64,000 nucleotides of DNA from Methylobacterium brachythecii (GCF_014196345.1 NZ_JACIDN010000003.1:558001-622000), one strand, 5' to 3'. Shown: positions 44,862 to 54,249, counted from the stretch's first letter. Numbers and translations are program-made. The notes: generated by a model not told the origin, from the sequence alone.

Positions 44862-46019
44862 TCAGGTGGTGCGGCCAGCGAGAGGCTCGAAGCCGAACGG
44901 CACGGTCGGCTCGTCTGCCGCCGTTGCGAGAGCGGCATGGCCGCGGCTGAGCCGCGCGTGAGCCGTGGCCATGGTCAGGACCGCCATGGCGAAGACCTGA
45001 TGCGCGAGCGCCGCCCAGAGCGGGACCGCGAGCAGCAGCGTGACGATGCCGAGCCCCATCTGTCCGAGAGCGAGGATCGCGACGCCTGCGGCTCGGCGCC
45101 CCGCGCCAGTCCCGTGGGCGATCAACCGTGCATCGAGGGCATGCAGAACCGCCACGAGCACCACCAGATAGGCCACGACCCGGTGGTTGAACTGCACCAG
45201 GGTAAGGTTGTCGACGAAGTTCTCGATCCAAGGCGCCGTCGCGAACAGCGCATCCAACGGCGGCACGAGCAGGCCGTTCATCGTTGGCCAGGTGTTGTAG
45301 GCGAGGCCGGCATGCGAGCCGGCGACGAGACCGCCGAGCGCGATCTGTACGAGCACCAGAACCATCAGGGCGACGGCACCCGCGCGGAGCCGTCCAGGTG
45401 CCGGCGAAAGCGCTGTGGAGCGGGTGCCGGCTGCGAGCCAAACGAGACCGGCCAGAATCAGGCTCGCCGTTGTGAGATGCAGCGCGAGTTTCACCGGAGC
45501 CACCGCGGTCATGCCGGGCTGGAGCCCCGAAGCCACCATGATCCAGCCGATGGCGCCCTGGAACGCGCCGACCACGCCGAGCGCCACGAGGCCGAGGCCG
45601 AGCCGCCGGTCGAGCGCGCCGCGCAGCCAGAACACGATCAACGGCAGGAAGAAGGCGAGGCCGATCAACCGCCCGAGCAGGCGATGCGCCCACTCCCACC
45701 AATAAAGCGCCTTGAAGGACTCGAGGCCGATGCCCTCGTTGAGGATCTTGTATTGCGGCGTGCCGCGATACTTGTCGAACTCGGCGGCCCAATCCGCTTC
45801 CGAGAGAGGCGGGACGGCGCCGGTCACCGGCTTCCACTCGGTGATGGACAGGCCGGATCCGGTCAGACGGGTCGCGCCGCCGAGCGCCACCATCGCGACG
45901 ACGAGAGCGGCGAGCCCGTAGAGCCAGATCCGCACCGCGCGGCGATGCGGGCGGAGGGCCGCCGTCGGGACGGCGGGGAGGGGGGAGGACGGCATGAGTC
46001 TCGGGAGTGTGTGAAGCAT
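44862..46019 (-). CDS. ctaA: Heme A synthase CtaA/COX15
   Basis: 385 residues from ATG 46019; ATG 45995 is equally possible and neither has a clear ribosome site. Eight membrane segments. The four family histidines are seen in YWWEWAHRLLGR, VKLALHLTTAS, LVQFNHRVVAY and LAHQVFAMAVL. The enzyme oxidises heme O to heme A in the inner membrane for aa3-type cytochrome oxidase. The GGATRLTGSGLSITEWKP motif at the first periplasmic loop is typical of COX15 type 2. Divergent from a DUF2842 gene, as in many alphaproteobacteria. Confidence 0.93.
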   Translation of the reverse strand: MLHTLPRLMPSSPLPAVPTAALRPHRRAVRIWLYGLAALVVAMVALGGATRLTGSGLSITEWKPVTGAVPPLSEADWAAEFDKYRGTPQYKILNEGIGLESFKALYWWEWAHRLLGRLIGLAFFLPLIVFWLRGALDRRLGLGLVALGVVGAFQGAIGWIMVASGLQPGMTAVAPVKLALHLTTASLILAGLVWLAAGTRSTALSPAPGRLRAGAVALMVLVLVQIALGGLVAGSHAGLAYNTWPTMNGLLVPPLDALFATAPWIENFVDNLTLVQFNHRVVAYLVVLVAVLHALDARLIAHGTGAGRRAAGVAILALGQMGLGIVTLLLAVPLWAALAHQVFAMAVLTMATAHARLSRGHAALATAADEPTVPFGFEPLAGRTT

Positions 46020-46174
46020 GGCGCCGGACGGTCCGGCATGTCGGGATGCTTTAGGCCGGGCGCGGGTCGCGGAGCAACGCCGACGGGGTCGCAGCGGCAC
46101 CGCGTGCGTTGCCAGGCCCGCGCGGGCGCTTTAGGCCTGCCTTCATCGTCGAGACACGCCTTCGGAACTTCCCC

Positions 46175-46387
46175 ATGCGTCGCCGCACACGCGCCCTGAT
46201 CGGGACCATCGCGATCCTGGCCTTCGTGATCATCTACGCGCCGCTGGCGATGGCGCTCGCCGACAGCCGCATCGCGGAGACGCCGGCTCTGGTCCAGGCG
46301 CTTCTCTACTCGATCCTCGGCATCGCCTGGATTTTTCCCCTGATGCCGCTGATCCGTTGGATGGAGCGCCCGGACGATCCTGCTTGA
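46175..46387 (+). CDS. DUF2842 family membrane protein
   Basis: 70 residues from ATG 46175 (MRRRTRALIGTIAILAF). Two membrane segments (ALIGTIAILAFVIIYAPLAMAL and ALLYSILGIAWIFPLMPLI), ending WMERPDDPA. This small family is usual next to ctaA in alphaproteobacteria. The conserved WIFPLMPLIRWM end is visible. Function unknown; an accessory role in cytochrome oxidase maturation is inferred from neighbourhood. Confidence 0.82.
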   Translation: MRRRTRALIGTIAILAFVIIYAPLAMALADSRIAETPALVQALLYSILGIAWIFPLMPLIRWMERPDDPA

Positions 46388-46464
46388 TCCTCCTTATTTC
46401 GCCTCACTCCACCGGCAGAAGGCGGCGATCCTCGACCAATCCGTGCCGGAGCCGACCGCGCCCG

Positions 46465-46872
46465 ATGCCCCGTCCGCCCGTATCGACGATCGTTGCCCTC
46501 GGAACCGCAGGCCTGTTGTCCCTTGTCGCGTCCGTTGCCTTCGCTCAGAACGCACCCCGGTCAATGGCGGATTGCGAGCGGCTGAAGAACGACCTCGCCT
46601 ATAACCAGTGCCTCGCGATGTTCGGACCCGCCGCCAAAGGCGTTTCGGGCAGCGAGGGGACGGGGCCCGGCCCCGCGATAACCGTCCCGCCGCCGACTCC
46701 GTCGGCCATTGCCGGCATGCCGGCCCTCGAAGAGCCGGTGATCGACGAGACTCCGCGCCGCGGCCGGCGCGGCCGCTATTCACGCGGTGGAGGGCGGCAG
46801 AGCGCGAGCTTCGAGGTCGGAGGTTCAAGCGAGGAGGGATCGCGCCGCCGGAGACGGCATCGCCGTCATTGA
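46465..46872 (+). CDS. Exported hypothetical protein with basic C-terminus
   Basis: 135 residues from ATG 46465. Signal peptide (MPRPPVSTIVALGTAGLLSL, ending AFAQ), a short stretch with two cysteines (ADCERLKNDLAYNQCLAMFG), a Pro-rich middle and an Arg/Gly/Ser-rich tail ending RRRRRHRRH. The basic tail may bind anionic polymers in the periplasm. No family recognised. It lies 77 bases after the DUF2842 gene. Confidence 0.65.
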   Translation: MPRPPVSTIVALGTAGLLSLVASVAFAQNAPRSMADCERLKNDLAYNQCLAMFGPAAKGVSGSEGTGPGPAITVPPPTPSAIAGMPALEEPVIDETPRRGRRGRYSRGGGRQSASFEVGGSSEEGSRRRRRHRRH

Positions 46873-46930
46873 ACGAGCAACCGGGCAGACGCTTCGCCCG
46901 GTTTCCTGTGAAAGCGCCGCGCCTGACGGC

Positions 46931-48001
46931 CTAGCCAACATTGACCCTCCTGCCGCGGTTCCAGGCCAGGAACGGCACGCCCGAAATCAGGCTCGCCAGC
47001 GCCGCGTCGGTCTGATGGAGGCCGTTGATGGAGACCCGCGGCAGCGCGTGGAGGTGACCGGCATGGCCGGCGAAGAGATGGCCCGGCCGCGTCGTGACCG
47101 CGGTCGAGAAGCCTAGCTCCCGCGCGATGGCGAATTCGCGCGGCCCCGCCGAAGTCGGATCTCCGACCGGGAAGGAGAGGTGGCGGATCTCGCGACCGAG
47201 CCGTGACGCGATCCGCGCGCGGCTCTCGGCGATCTCGCGCAGCGCGAACGCCTCATCGTGCTTGGCGAGCATCGGGTGGCTGATCGTGTGTGCGCCGATC
47301 GTCACGGCGGGATCGGCGGCGAGGACGCGCAACTCGTCCCACGACAGGCAGAGCTCTTCGGCGACCCGTCCGGGAGCGAAACCGGCACGCTCGCAGAGCG
47401 CCGCGATCGTCGCGAGCAGGCGGTCTTCCGGAGCCGACCGAAGGGCGCGATAGACCGCATCGAAGGCAGCCGACTTCTCCGCTGCGTCGCGCGCCGGCAG
47501 GTCGAGGGAGAGCCCTCCGGTCTCGTCGGGAGAGAGGCGCACGCGCTCGAGCCCTCCGATGGCGCGCTCCAGTTCAATCCACCAGAGACGACCGCGTCCC
47601 TCGGCGAAATCGCTCGCGACGAACAGCGTCCACGGCGCGCGATGGCGCGCGAGGACGGGCGCGGCGAAGGCGACGTTGTCGCGGTAGCCGTCGTCGAAGG
47701 TGAGGACGGCGAAGGGCGCATCTGCGGCCGGCCCACTCAGCCGTTCCGGGACGTCGTCGAGCCCGATCAGCGCGAAGCCGCGAGCCCGCAGCAGCGTGAG
47801 CGTGTGGTCGAGGAAGTCGGGAGTGATGGCGAGCAGCCCGTTCGGCGCGTAGGCAGCCGGCGCCTCGGGGCGGACGTGGTGGAAGGTCAGGATCAGCCCG
47901 CGCCCGCGCGCAGCAGGCGCCAGCCAGCGATCCGCTCCGACGAGCGACACGGCCGAGAATGCCGCCTTGAACAGCCGGTGACGGTTGCGCGACGACAGCA
48001 T
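46931..48001 (-). CDS. Polysaccharide deacetylase family protein
   Basis: 356 residues from ATG 48001 (MLSSRNRHRLFKAA); the frame is open to 48070. NodB-homology motifs: ILTFHHVRPE, AVLTFDDGYRDN (general base and metal Asp), TIGAHTISHPML (metal His pair) and LSFPVGDPTSAG. It removes N-acetyl groups from a polysaccharide, or acts on a related linkage. No secretion signal is obvious. It lies in the stretch of exopolysaccharide genes (acetyltransferase, Wzz, Wza) and is divergent from the CelD-like gene, so exopolysaccharide modification is likely. Confidence 0.85.
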   Translation of the reverse strand: MLSSRNRHRLFKAAFSAVSLVGADRWLAPAARGRGLILTFHHVRPEAPAAYAPNGLLAITPDFLDHTLTLLRARGFALIGLDDVPERLSGPAADAPFAVLTFDDGYRDNVAFAAPVLARHRAPWTLFVASDFAEGRGRLWWIELERAIGGLERVRLSPDETGGLSLDLPARDAAEKSAAFDAVYRALRSAPEDRLLATIAALCERAGFAPGRVAEELCLSWDELRVLAADPAVTIGAHTISHPMLAKHDEAFALREIAESRARIASRLGREIRHLSFPVGDPTSAGPREFAIARELGFSTAVTTRPGHLFAGHAGHLHALPRVSINGLHQTDAALASLISGVPFLAWNRGRRVNVG

Positions 48002-48187
48002 CCTCGAGCCCTGCGGAGGGAGATCCAGCGGCGACCGTAGCGGACGAGTGCACAAGCTTTCGTTACCCATCCGGCGAGATCGCCGGTGACGGCCCGCGGC
48101 GGTTCGGGCTCCTTCAATCCCGAGTTCAGGTCTCCCGGGCTATGCCGGCGGGACCGGTGACGAGAGGTCTCCGGCGAGGGCGGGGCG

Positions 48188-49381
48188 ATGACGAGTCTGG
48201 CACAGGACCTGACGGGTGCAGGCATGATCCGTGACAGCATGCGCGAGGGCCTGACGGCGGAGATGTTCGCCGATCTCGCGAGCGTCGAAGCGCTCTGGCG
48301 TGCCATGGAGACGGCGCCCGATGCCCTGGCGACGCCCTATCAGCGCTTCGATTGGGTCGCCTCCTTCGTCTCGGGCCTGCAGGCGCAGGATCGCCTGCGA
48401 GTCCTCGTGCTGCGCGACGCGGCCGGGCGGCCGGCGGCTCTGCTGCCGTTGCTGATGTCGCGGATGCGCGGGCTGGCGGTGGCACGCGTGGTCGGCGCCA
48501 AGCACGCGAACTACCACATGCCACTCTATGCCTCTCGCCAGGCGGCAGGCTCGTCCGCAGAGGAGGTCGAGGCCGCGCTCGTGCGGGCCGGCCGCGCGGC
48601 GGGTATCGATGCCTACGCCCTCGACCATCAGCCGCGCTTCTGGGACGGTATCGCCAACCCGCTCGGCGCCAAAGGCGCTCCCTGCGCCAGCGACGCCTAC
48701 GGCCTCATGCTCGGCCCCGACGCCGAAGCGACCGTGAAGCGAGCCTTCAGCGGCGACGCCCGGAAGAAGCTGCGCGCCAAGGAGCGCAAGCTCGTCGAGG
48801 CACTCGGTCCCATTGATTACGTCCAGGCGTCGACGCCCGAGAGCATTGCCGCGATCCTCGATGCGTTCTACGAGCAGAAGCGCACGCGCTTCGCTGCCAT
48901 GGGCATCGCCAACCCCTATGCCGACGACGACGTGAGACGCTTTATCGTCGCCGCGACAGCTCCGGGCGTGCCGCATCCGGCCATCGAGCTGCATGCTCTG
49001 ATCGCAAAGAACGACGGACGGGTCCTCGCGACCTTCGCCGGTGCCGTGAACGACAACCGCTTCAGCGGGATGTGGACCTCATTCGACCCTGATCCCGAGA
49101 TCGGCCGCTTCAGCCCCGGCGACCTGCTGCTGCACCATCTGATCGGCCAGCAGACGAGCGCGGGTCGCCGCGCTTTCGACCTCGGCGTCGGCGAGGCACG
49201 CTACAAGTCCAGCATCTGCGACGAGACGATCGAGCTTGTGGAGGTGCTGATTCCGGTGACCGCATCAGGGCACCTTTTCTCTCTCGCAGCGGATACCGCC
49301 TCGCGGCTGAAGCGGCGCATCAAGCGCTCACCGCGGCTGTGGCAGGCGGTGAGCCGTCTGCGCAAACTGCGGCATTCCTAG
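48188..49381 (+). CDS. CelD/BcsL-type GNAT acetyltransferase
   Basis: 397 residues from ATG 48188. The C-terminal half has a FemAB/GNAT-like domain (FSGDARKKLRAKERKLVEALG, then DAFYEQKRTRFAAMGI, FAGAVNDNRFSGMWTSFDPD, FSPGDLLLHHLIGQQTS, FDLGVGEARYKSSICDETIELVEVLI). Proteins of this type occur in cellulose and exopolysaccharide loci, where they probably acylate sugars. Cytoplasmic, no signal peptide. Located between the deacetylase and Wzz genes, which supports exopolysaccharide modification. Confidence 0.8.
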   Translation: MTSLAQDLTGAGMIRDSMREGLTAEMFADLASVEALWRAMETAPDALATPYQRFDWVASFVSGLQAQDRLRVLVLRDAAGRPAALLPLLMSRMRGLAVARVVGAKHANYHMPLYASRQAAGSSAEEVEAALVRAGRAAGIDAYALDHQPRFWDGIANPLGAKGAPCASDAYGLMLGPDAEATVKRAFSGDARKKLRAKERKLVEALGPIDYVQASTPESIAAILDAFYEQKRTRFAAMGIANPYADDDVRRFIVAATAPGVPHPAIELHALIAKNDGRVLATFAGAVNDNRFSGMWTSFDPDPEIGRFSPGDLLLHHLIGQQTSAGRRAFDLGVGEARYKSSICDETIELVEVLIPVTASGHLFSLAADTASRLKRRIKRSPRLWQAVSRLRKLRHS

Positions 49382-49435
49382 AGCCATATCCGACCTGATT
49401 GCATCAGGCCGGCGGCTCGAGGTCTTTGAGTTGAC

Positions 49436-49480
49436 GCGCTTTCCTTCGACGAACCGGCGTCCGCTTCGTCGGAAAGCGCT
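49436..49480. repeat. Palindromic intergenic repeat
   Basis: GCGCTTTCCTTCGACGAA (49436-49453) pairs with TTCGTCGGAAAGCGC (49465-49479) with a three-base bulge. Sequences of the form GAACCGGCGTCCGCTTCGTC-GGAAAGCGCTCTAG are, from memory, a common dispersed repeat in Methylobacterium. It lies between the convergent GNAT and Wzz genes, where it could help stop transcription, though no U-tract is present. Confidence 0.6.
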
Positions 49481-49489
49481 CTAGCGCTG

Positions 49490-51781
49490 TCAGGCGGAGA
49501 GGCGGAGCTCCATCTCCGGCTCGGCCGCCTCCGCGTGCGGATCGCGGGCCACGAGCACCTGTCCCGCGCCAGCCGTTGTGGCGATGCCGTAGAGGGCGAC
49601 GAGACCGGCATCGTCCGGTTCGGCGTCGGAGGCGATCACCACCGAGTCCATGCAGGCCGACAGAGCGGACATCAGGTCGTCGGCCGGCTCGGCCGTCGTC
49701 GCGACCAGACGGCAGATCACCCAGTCATAGGCTTGCGCCATCGCGTTGAGGCCGATGGCGAGGCCGTGTGGCTCGTCGAGCAGCACCGAGCGGTCGGCGA
49801 GGCCGGTCCGGATCACGTGGTGGCGCGAGCCGGCGACCCGGTGGATCACGTCGAGGAAGGCGGCCTCGCCCACGACGAGGTCCGTCAGACCTGGACTGCC
49901 GCGGCCGATAGACTTGCCACTGACGTCGACGAGCAACGTCGAAGCACGGGGCGCCAGCACGCGGACGAGGGCTTGCGAGAGCCCGTCGGCCGCTGCTGCG
50001 GGCTCGGAAGTCTCGACGACGAGGACGCAGCGTCCACCCTGGCTGGCAGCGGTACCGAGCCGATCGATCAGGATCTGCAGGGCATAACGACCGTCCTGCG
50101 CGGCGGCGGCCTGTGCCTGCAGCGGGGCCTCGGCAGCCGGCGCTGCGGGCGCCTCTGCCACGAGCCGCGGGAAGGCAGCATGGGCAGTGACAGGCGCCTC
50201 GAAGCTGCCGTAGGCAGGCGCGAGGCGTGGCGCGTCGAAACGGCGTCCGGGCGGCATCGGCTCGGGATAGTCGCTGCGATCGGCTGCCGGCTCAATGGGG
50301 CTGGACGGCTCGCGGCCAAGTCCATTGTGGGCGGTGCGCCGGTCGAGGTGATCCTCTGGCGTCGCGAGCAGGTGACGGCCGAGAACGGCTGCGACGGCGA
50401 GCATCAGCGTCAGCACCGAGGCGAATCCGACGATCGGGATCTTCTTCGGGAAGGAGGGCAGCTCCGGCACCATCGCCCGAGAGACGATCCGCGCATCGGC
50501 GGGTGTCGCGCTCTCGCCGTCGCGGGCTGCAGCCTCGCGGTAGCGCGAGAGATAGGATTCGAGCTGCTCGCGCTGCACCTTGGCCTCGCGCTCGAGGGCG
50601 CGGAGCTGGATCTCGCTGGAATTGCCCTTGGCGACGACGTCGCTCTGGCCCTGCACCGTCGCCTGGAGGCTTTCGACGCGGGCGCCGGCGATCTTGGCGT
50701 CGTTCTCCAGCGTGCGCACGATGCGCTCGGCGGCCGCCTTGATCTGGGAGTCGAGATCCTCGACCTGCGCGGTCAGCTCCTTGATGCGCGGATGCGCCGG
50801 GAGCAGCGTGCGGGATTCGAGCGCGAGCTGGGCGCGCAAAGTCATCCGGCTTTCCACCGTGCGGCGGATCAGCTCGTTGTTGGCGACGTCGGGGATCTCG
50901 AAGGCGCGACCTTCCTTGATCATCTCTTTCAGCAGCTTCACGCGGCCACCGAGGTCGGCTTTGATCGTGCGAGCCTGAGAGAGCTGGCTCGACAATTCAC
51001 CGAGTTGCTGACCGCCCAGCGAGGTGCCGGCGGTGTTGACGGCGCCGATCAAGCCGTTCTTGGCGCGGTAGGCTTCGACCTTCGCCTCGGCGTCGGCGAC
51101 GCGGGCACGCAGGGTGTCGATGTTACCGCCGAGCCAGGTCGAGGCGTAGCGGGCCGTATCGACCTTCGCGGCCTCCAGCGAGGCGATGTAGAGTTCGGAA
51201 ATCGTGTTCGCGGCCTTGGCGGCGAGTTCCGGATCGCCCGACTTGAACTCGACCTGCAGGATGCGCGACTTGCCGGCGGGATAGACCAGCAGCCGGTCGA
51301 AATAGGTATCGAGGACACGGTCCTCGGGCTTGGCGTCGAGGGCAGGCTTGCTCAGACCGGCCAGCATGAGGAGGCGGCGGATCGGGCCAGCCCCACCAGC
51401 CGTCGGATCGAATTCGGGATTGCCGACGAGGCCTAGGCGGCGCACCGCCTCACGGGCGAGATCTCGCGACATCACGACCTGGACTTGGCTCGCCACCGCC
51501 TGCTCGTCGATCGGCTGCGCCTGGTCGCCGCGCTCGGTCGCGGTCCGGGCGAAGGATGGGTCGCGCGTCTCGAGCAGGATCTTGGACTCCGCCGTGTAGC
51601 GGGGCGGGACCACCTGCACGAAGACGCCCGCGCCGGCCGCGACCAGGAGCGTGGGAAACAGGATCCAAGCCCAGGAGCGCCGCAGGATCGGAGCGACCTG
51701 CGACAGCGTCAGCCCATCCCGCGCCGTGGGCGGATAGGCCAGATGCGGCGAGGGGTCGATGGTCGAGGAACGGCGAGGCAT
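49490..51781 (-). CDS. Wzz/GumC exopolysaccharide protein with degenerate tyrosine-kinase-like domain
   Basis: 763 residues from ATG 51781. Membrane segment 1 (SWAWILFPTLLVAAGAGVFV), a large periplasmic domain with coiled-coil (residues about 190-420), membrane segment 2 (IPIVGFASVLTLMLAVAAVL), then a cytoplasmic region. The last 179 residues are shaped like a bacterial tyrosine kinase (BY-kinase), but where Walker A (GEGKST) should be there is SEPAAAADGLSQA, with no lysine, and the Tyr-rich tail is absent. It should set exopolysaccharide chain length without kinase activity. Divergent from the Wza-like gene. Confidence 0.85.
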   Translation of the reverse strand: MPRRSSTIDPSPHLAYPPTARDGLTLSQVAPILRRSWAWILFPTLLVAAGAGVFVQVVPPRYTAESKILLETRDPSFARTATERGDQAQPIDEQAVASQVQVVMSRDLAREAVRRLGLVGNPEFDPTAGGAGPIRRLLMLAGLSKPALDAKPEDRVLDTYFDRLLVYPAGKSRILQVEFKSGDPELAAKAANTISELYIASLEAAKVDTARYASTWLGGNIDTLRARVADAEAKVEAYRAKNGLIGAVNTAGTSLGGQQLGELSSQLSQARTIKADLGGRVKLLKEMIKEGRAFEIPDVANNELIRRTVESRMTLRAQLALESRTLLPAHPRIKELTAQVEDLDSQIKAAAERIVRTLENDAKIAGARVESLQATVQGQSDVVAKGNSSEIQLRALEREAKVQREQLESYLSRYREAAARDGESATPADARIVSRAMVPELPSFPKKIPIVGFASVLTLMLAVAAVLGRHLLATPEDHLDRRTAHNGLGREPSSPIEPAADRSDYPEPMPPGRRFDAPRLAPAYGSFEAPVTAHAAFPRLVAEAPAAPAAEAPLQAQAAAAQDGRYALQILIDRLGTAASQGGRCVLVVETSEPAAAADGLSQALVRVLAPRASTLLVDVSGKSIGRGSPGLTDLVVGEAAFLDVIHRVAGSRHHVIRTGLADRSVLLDEPHGLAIGLNAMAQAYDWVICRLVATTAEPADDLMSALSACMDSVVIASDAEPDDAGLVALYGIATTAGAGQVLVARDPHAEAAEPEMELRLSA

Positions 51782-51968
51782 GGCAATCGTCTTTACGCAA
51801 GGCAAGACTTCGGAAGCCCGTAGGCTCGTCTTAAGCAATAAGACCCGCCATGGTTTACTGACGGTTAAACTAGTTGATTGGATTCCTGTGCGAATGCAGG
51901 ACGTCAGCTTTCATTAACCATATCGCCTTAGACCCGGGTCAGTCATTTCGTAACGACGGCGTATTCGC

Positions 51969-52541
51969 ATGAACCGGCGAGCACTGATCCTGGCTCTCTC
52001 GTCGACGCTGGCGCTCGGCGGCTGCCTTCGCCCGGATTTCCGGACGAACGAGCTCGACGCCACCGGTACCGGCTCCATCGCCGCGCGCTACACGCTTTCC
52101 GCAGGCGACAAGCTGCGCATCATCGTGTTCGGCCAGGACAATCTCTCGAACATCTACGCCGTGGATGGCGGCGGCCGCGTCGCCCTCCCGCTGGTCGGCA
52201 CCATTCAAGTCGGTGGCCAGACCACGGCCCAGGCCGCGCGCCTGATCGAGAGCAAGCTCTCGAACGGCTTCCTGCGCGAGCCGCACGTCACCGTCGAGAT
52301 CGACGCCTACCGTCCATTCTACATCCTCGGTGAGGTCACCACCTCGGGCCAGTATCAGTACGTGAACGGCATGACGGTGGAGACGGCCGTCGCCATCGCC
52401 GCCGGCTTCGGCCCACGTGCGGCACGGGACTACGCCGTGCTGACGCGCGACGGACAGGGCGGCCTCGTCAACGGCATCGTGCCGATGAGCTATCCGGTGC
52501 GGCCTGGCGACACCATCGTGATCAAGGAACGCTTCTTCTAG
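51969..52541 (+). CDS. Polysaccharide export lipoprotein (Wza-like)
   Basis: 190 residues with a lipobox (LALGGC, Cys19). The poly-export domain follows: YTLSAGDKLRIIVFGQDNLSNIYAVDGGGRVALPLVGTIQVGG, then a SLBB-like segment (YILGEVTTSGQYQYVNGMTVETAVAIAAGF). It forms or contributes to the outer-membrane channel for exopolysaccharide. At 190 residues it is about half the length of E. coli Wza, like the short rhizobial ExoF/GumB type. The 187-base gap to the divergent Wzz gene is AT-richer and likely holds both promoters. Confidence 0.9.
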   Translation: MNRRALILALSSTLALGGCLRPDFRTNELDATGTGSIAARYTLSAGDKLRIIVFGQDNLSNIYAVDGGGRVALPLVGTIQVGGQTTAQAARLIESKLSNGFLREPHVTVEIDAYRPFYILGEVTTSGQYQYVNGMTVETAVAIAAGFGPRAARDYAVLTRDGQGGLVNGIVPMSYPVRPGDTIVIKERFF

Positions 52542-52614
52542 GGGGCGCGCCAACTGGACCCGAACGAACGCGCGGCGCATAAAGAGCGCGCGGTCGAATC
52601 GGGGGAAAGCGCAG

Positions 52615-53007
52615 ATGGATGAGGCGGTTGCTGGGGCCGAGCCGAAGGGCGAGCTCACCGTCCGCACCATCGCGATGCCTGCCGACACCAACGCCAATGG
52701 CGACATCTTCGGCGGCTGGGTCATGTCGCAGATGGACCAAGCCGGCGGCATCGCCGGCGTCGACCGAGCCCAGGGCAGAGTGGTCACCGTCGCCGTCGAT
52801 GCGATGACCTTCATCCGGCCGGTCCGGATCGGCGACGTTCTCTGCGTCTATACGAGGATCAGCCGCGTCGGCCGCACCTCGATGACGATCGAGGTCGAGG
52901 CCTGGGCCCGCCGTTTCCGCACGCAACTCCGCGAAAAAGTCACCGCGGCTACATTCGTCTTCGTGTCGATCGACGACGAAGGAAAACCCCGGCCCATCCC
53001 GCAGTGA
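52615..53007 (+). CDS. YciA-type acyl-CoA thioesterase
   Basis: 130 residues, single hotdog domain. NANGDIFGGWVMSQMDQAGGIAG carries the catalytic Asn/Asp region of the YciA/BFIT group, followed by VVTVAVDAMTFIRPVRIGDVLCVY. It hydrolyses acyl-CoA, usually short to medium chains, in the cytoplasm. GGGGGAAAG lies before ATG 52615. It stands 73 bases after the Wza-like gene and may be read from it, though the functions are unrelated. Confidence 0.9.
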   Translation: MDEAVAGAEPKGELTVRTIAMPADTNANGDIFGGWVMSQMDQAGGIAGVDRAQGRVVTVAVDAMTFIRPVRIGDVLCVYTRISRVGRTSMTIEVEAWARRFRTQLREKVTAATFVFVSIDDEGKPRPIPQ

Positions 53008-53409
53008 CGGGTCGGCGACCAGGATCGCACCCAGGCCGCCGTTTTGGCGCTTCCTCCATCCGGCTTTTCGAGACCTCTGATCGGGCAGACGCACTCGTCA
53101 TTCGCGCATTTCCACGTGAGAATTTGATTTCCACTGGAGCGCGCGGACCTTTCGCGGGCTAACGCCGTCTCGAGCGAGCCTTCGGCAGGGCAGTTTGCGG
53201 ACGCCCCTCACGCTGAAGATCCTCGACAGTAAGCCATGGCTCTCTCCGCGTCAGACAAGTGGCGCAGCACCAATCCCGATGATTCTGTCGGGTTTGGCAG
53301 CGGCTTTCGAGCCGAGCACAGGCTGGCCCCCGTTTCCCAGCAGATATGCCTGGTCGATCAGGAAACCGAATGCGGGTCCAATCGTTCGCCAGACAGCCAA
53401 AGGAGACGA
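53008..53409. other. Intergenic region without recognised features
   Basis: 402 bases between the thioesterase gene and the small acidic gene. An open frame running from 53236 into the next gene lacks a ribosome site until 53404, so I treat it as leader. No RNA, repeat or terminator recognised. Confidence 0.4.
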
Positions 53410-53631
53410 ATGATGGATCGCGAGCGCGACCGGGACGTAGCGGAAGAACTCATCGAGGAGCACGACGACAAGGTCGGCCGCAGCGAGCCGGAGAGGGCGC
53501 GGCCTGGCCAAGGCGACACCGAGAGCCGCCCGGTCGATGGTCAGAAACCGCCACAAGGCGGTGATCGGAAGCCGAAGCCCGAGCCGGAACCGGCACCAGG
53601 TTCGAACCCGGGGCCGTTCACTCCTCACTGA
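53410..53631 (+). CDS. Small hydrophilic, probably disordered protein
   Basis: 73 residues from ATG 53410 (ATG 53413 directly follows); AAAGGAGACGA is an excellent ribosome site. The chain is almost all charged residues, Pro and Gly (MMDRERDRDVAEELIEEHDD at the start, KPKPEPEPAPGSNPGPF at the end), so no fold is expected. The strong ribosome site argues for a real, well-expressed protein. Function unknown; small stress proteins of this composition are common. Confidence 0.65.
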   Translation: MMDRERDRDVAEELIEEHDDKVGRSEPERARPGQGDTESRPVDGQKPPQGGDRKPKPEPEPAPGSNPGPFTPH

Positions 53632-53678
53632 CGGGGTCGGCTCTCAGGCGCCGTTTCACCGCTCCGCCCTCAGCACAC

Positions 53679-53712
53679 GAAAAAGCCCGGCTCAGCAAAT
53701 GCTGGCCGGGCC
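53679..53712 (-). terminator. Terminator of the small exported protein gene
   Basis: Read leftward: GCCCGGC, an inner CAGCA/TGCTG pair, GCCGGGC, then TTTTTCG. It lies 25 bases after the stop of the leftward 100-residue gene. Read rightward, CATTCTTTG follows the stem, so it may also stop transcription of the gene ending at 53631. Confidence 0.85.
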
Positions 53713-53736
53713 ATTCTTTGAGGACTGCCCGCTGGC

Positions 53737-54039
53737 TTACTCGCAGACGCGAACCCGGCGGAAGAGAACGTCGCCGTAAGCGTCGATGTAGCGGCGGCGC
53801 TCGAAATGGCAGACCGGGCCGACATCCTCCTCGACATAGACGGGCCGGGGCGCACGATAGACCGGCTGGCCGGGATAATAACCGTTGTTCGACGAGGCGA
53901 TGGCTCCGCCGACGGCCAGGCCACCGAGCACGCCCAAAGCCGCGGCGCCGCCGGCACTGATGCCGTCGCGAGCCTGCGCGGCAGGAGCAAGAGCCGTCAG
54001 GCTCCCCAAGATCAAGGCCGTCGCGATCGTCTTCTTCAT
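53737..54039 (-). CDS. Small exported glycine-rich protein
   Basis: 100 residues. Signal peptide MKKTIATALILGSLTALAPA (cut after AQA), then a Gly/Ala-rich hydrophobic stretch (SAGGAAALGVLGGLAVGGAIA) that could insert in a membrane as a glycine-zipper, then a Pro/Tyr/Arg-rich C-terminus with two cysteines. GAGG precedes ATG 54039. Glycine-zipper small proteins often sit in the outer membrane. Own terminator follows. No named family. Confidence 0.72.
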   Translation of the reverse strand: MKKTIATALILGSLTALAPAAQARDGISAGGAAALGVLGGLAVGGAIASSNNGYYPGQPVYRAPRPVYVEEDVGPVCHFERRRYIDAYGDVLFRRVRVCE

Positions 54040-54249
54040 GTCGTCTACCTCGCCCCAAGCCGAGTGCGAATCTCGGTCGTTCCAGACCCGGATCTGCGAG
54101 GGTTTTTACGGCGAATGTTCGGCGAGTCGATCAGGTGTCCCCGCGCTGAGGAGCCGCCTTTCAGCGTGGCCCGAACCGAGATCGACGCAGCAGGCAAGGC
54201 TCGATCTAAACATGCCGGCCGAGGCGAAAGCGCAGAATGTCTGGAAAAT

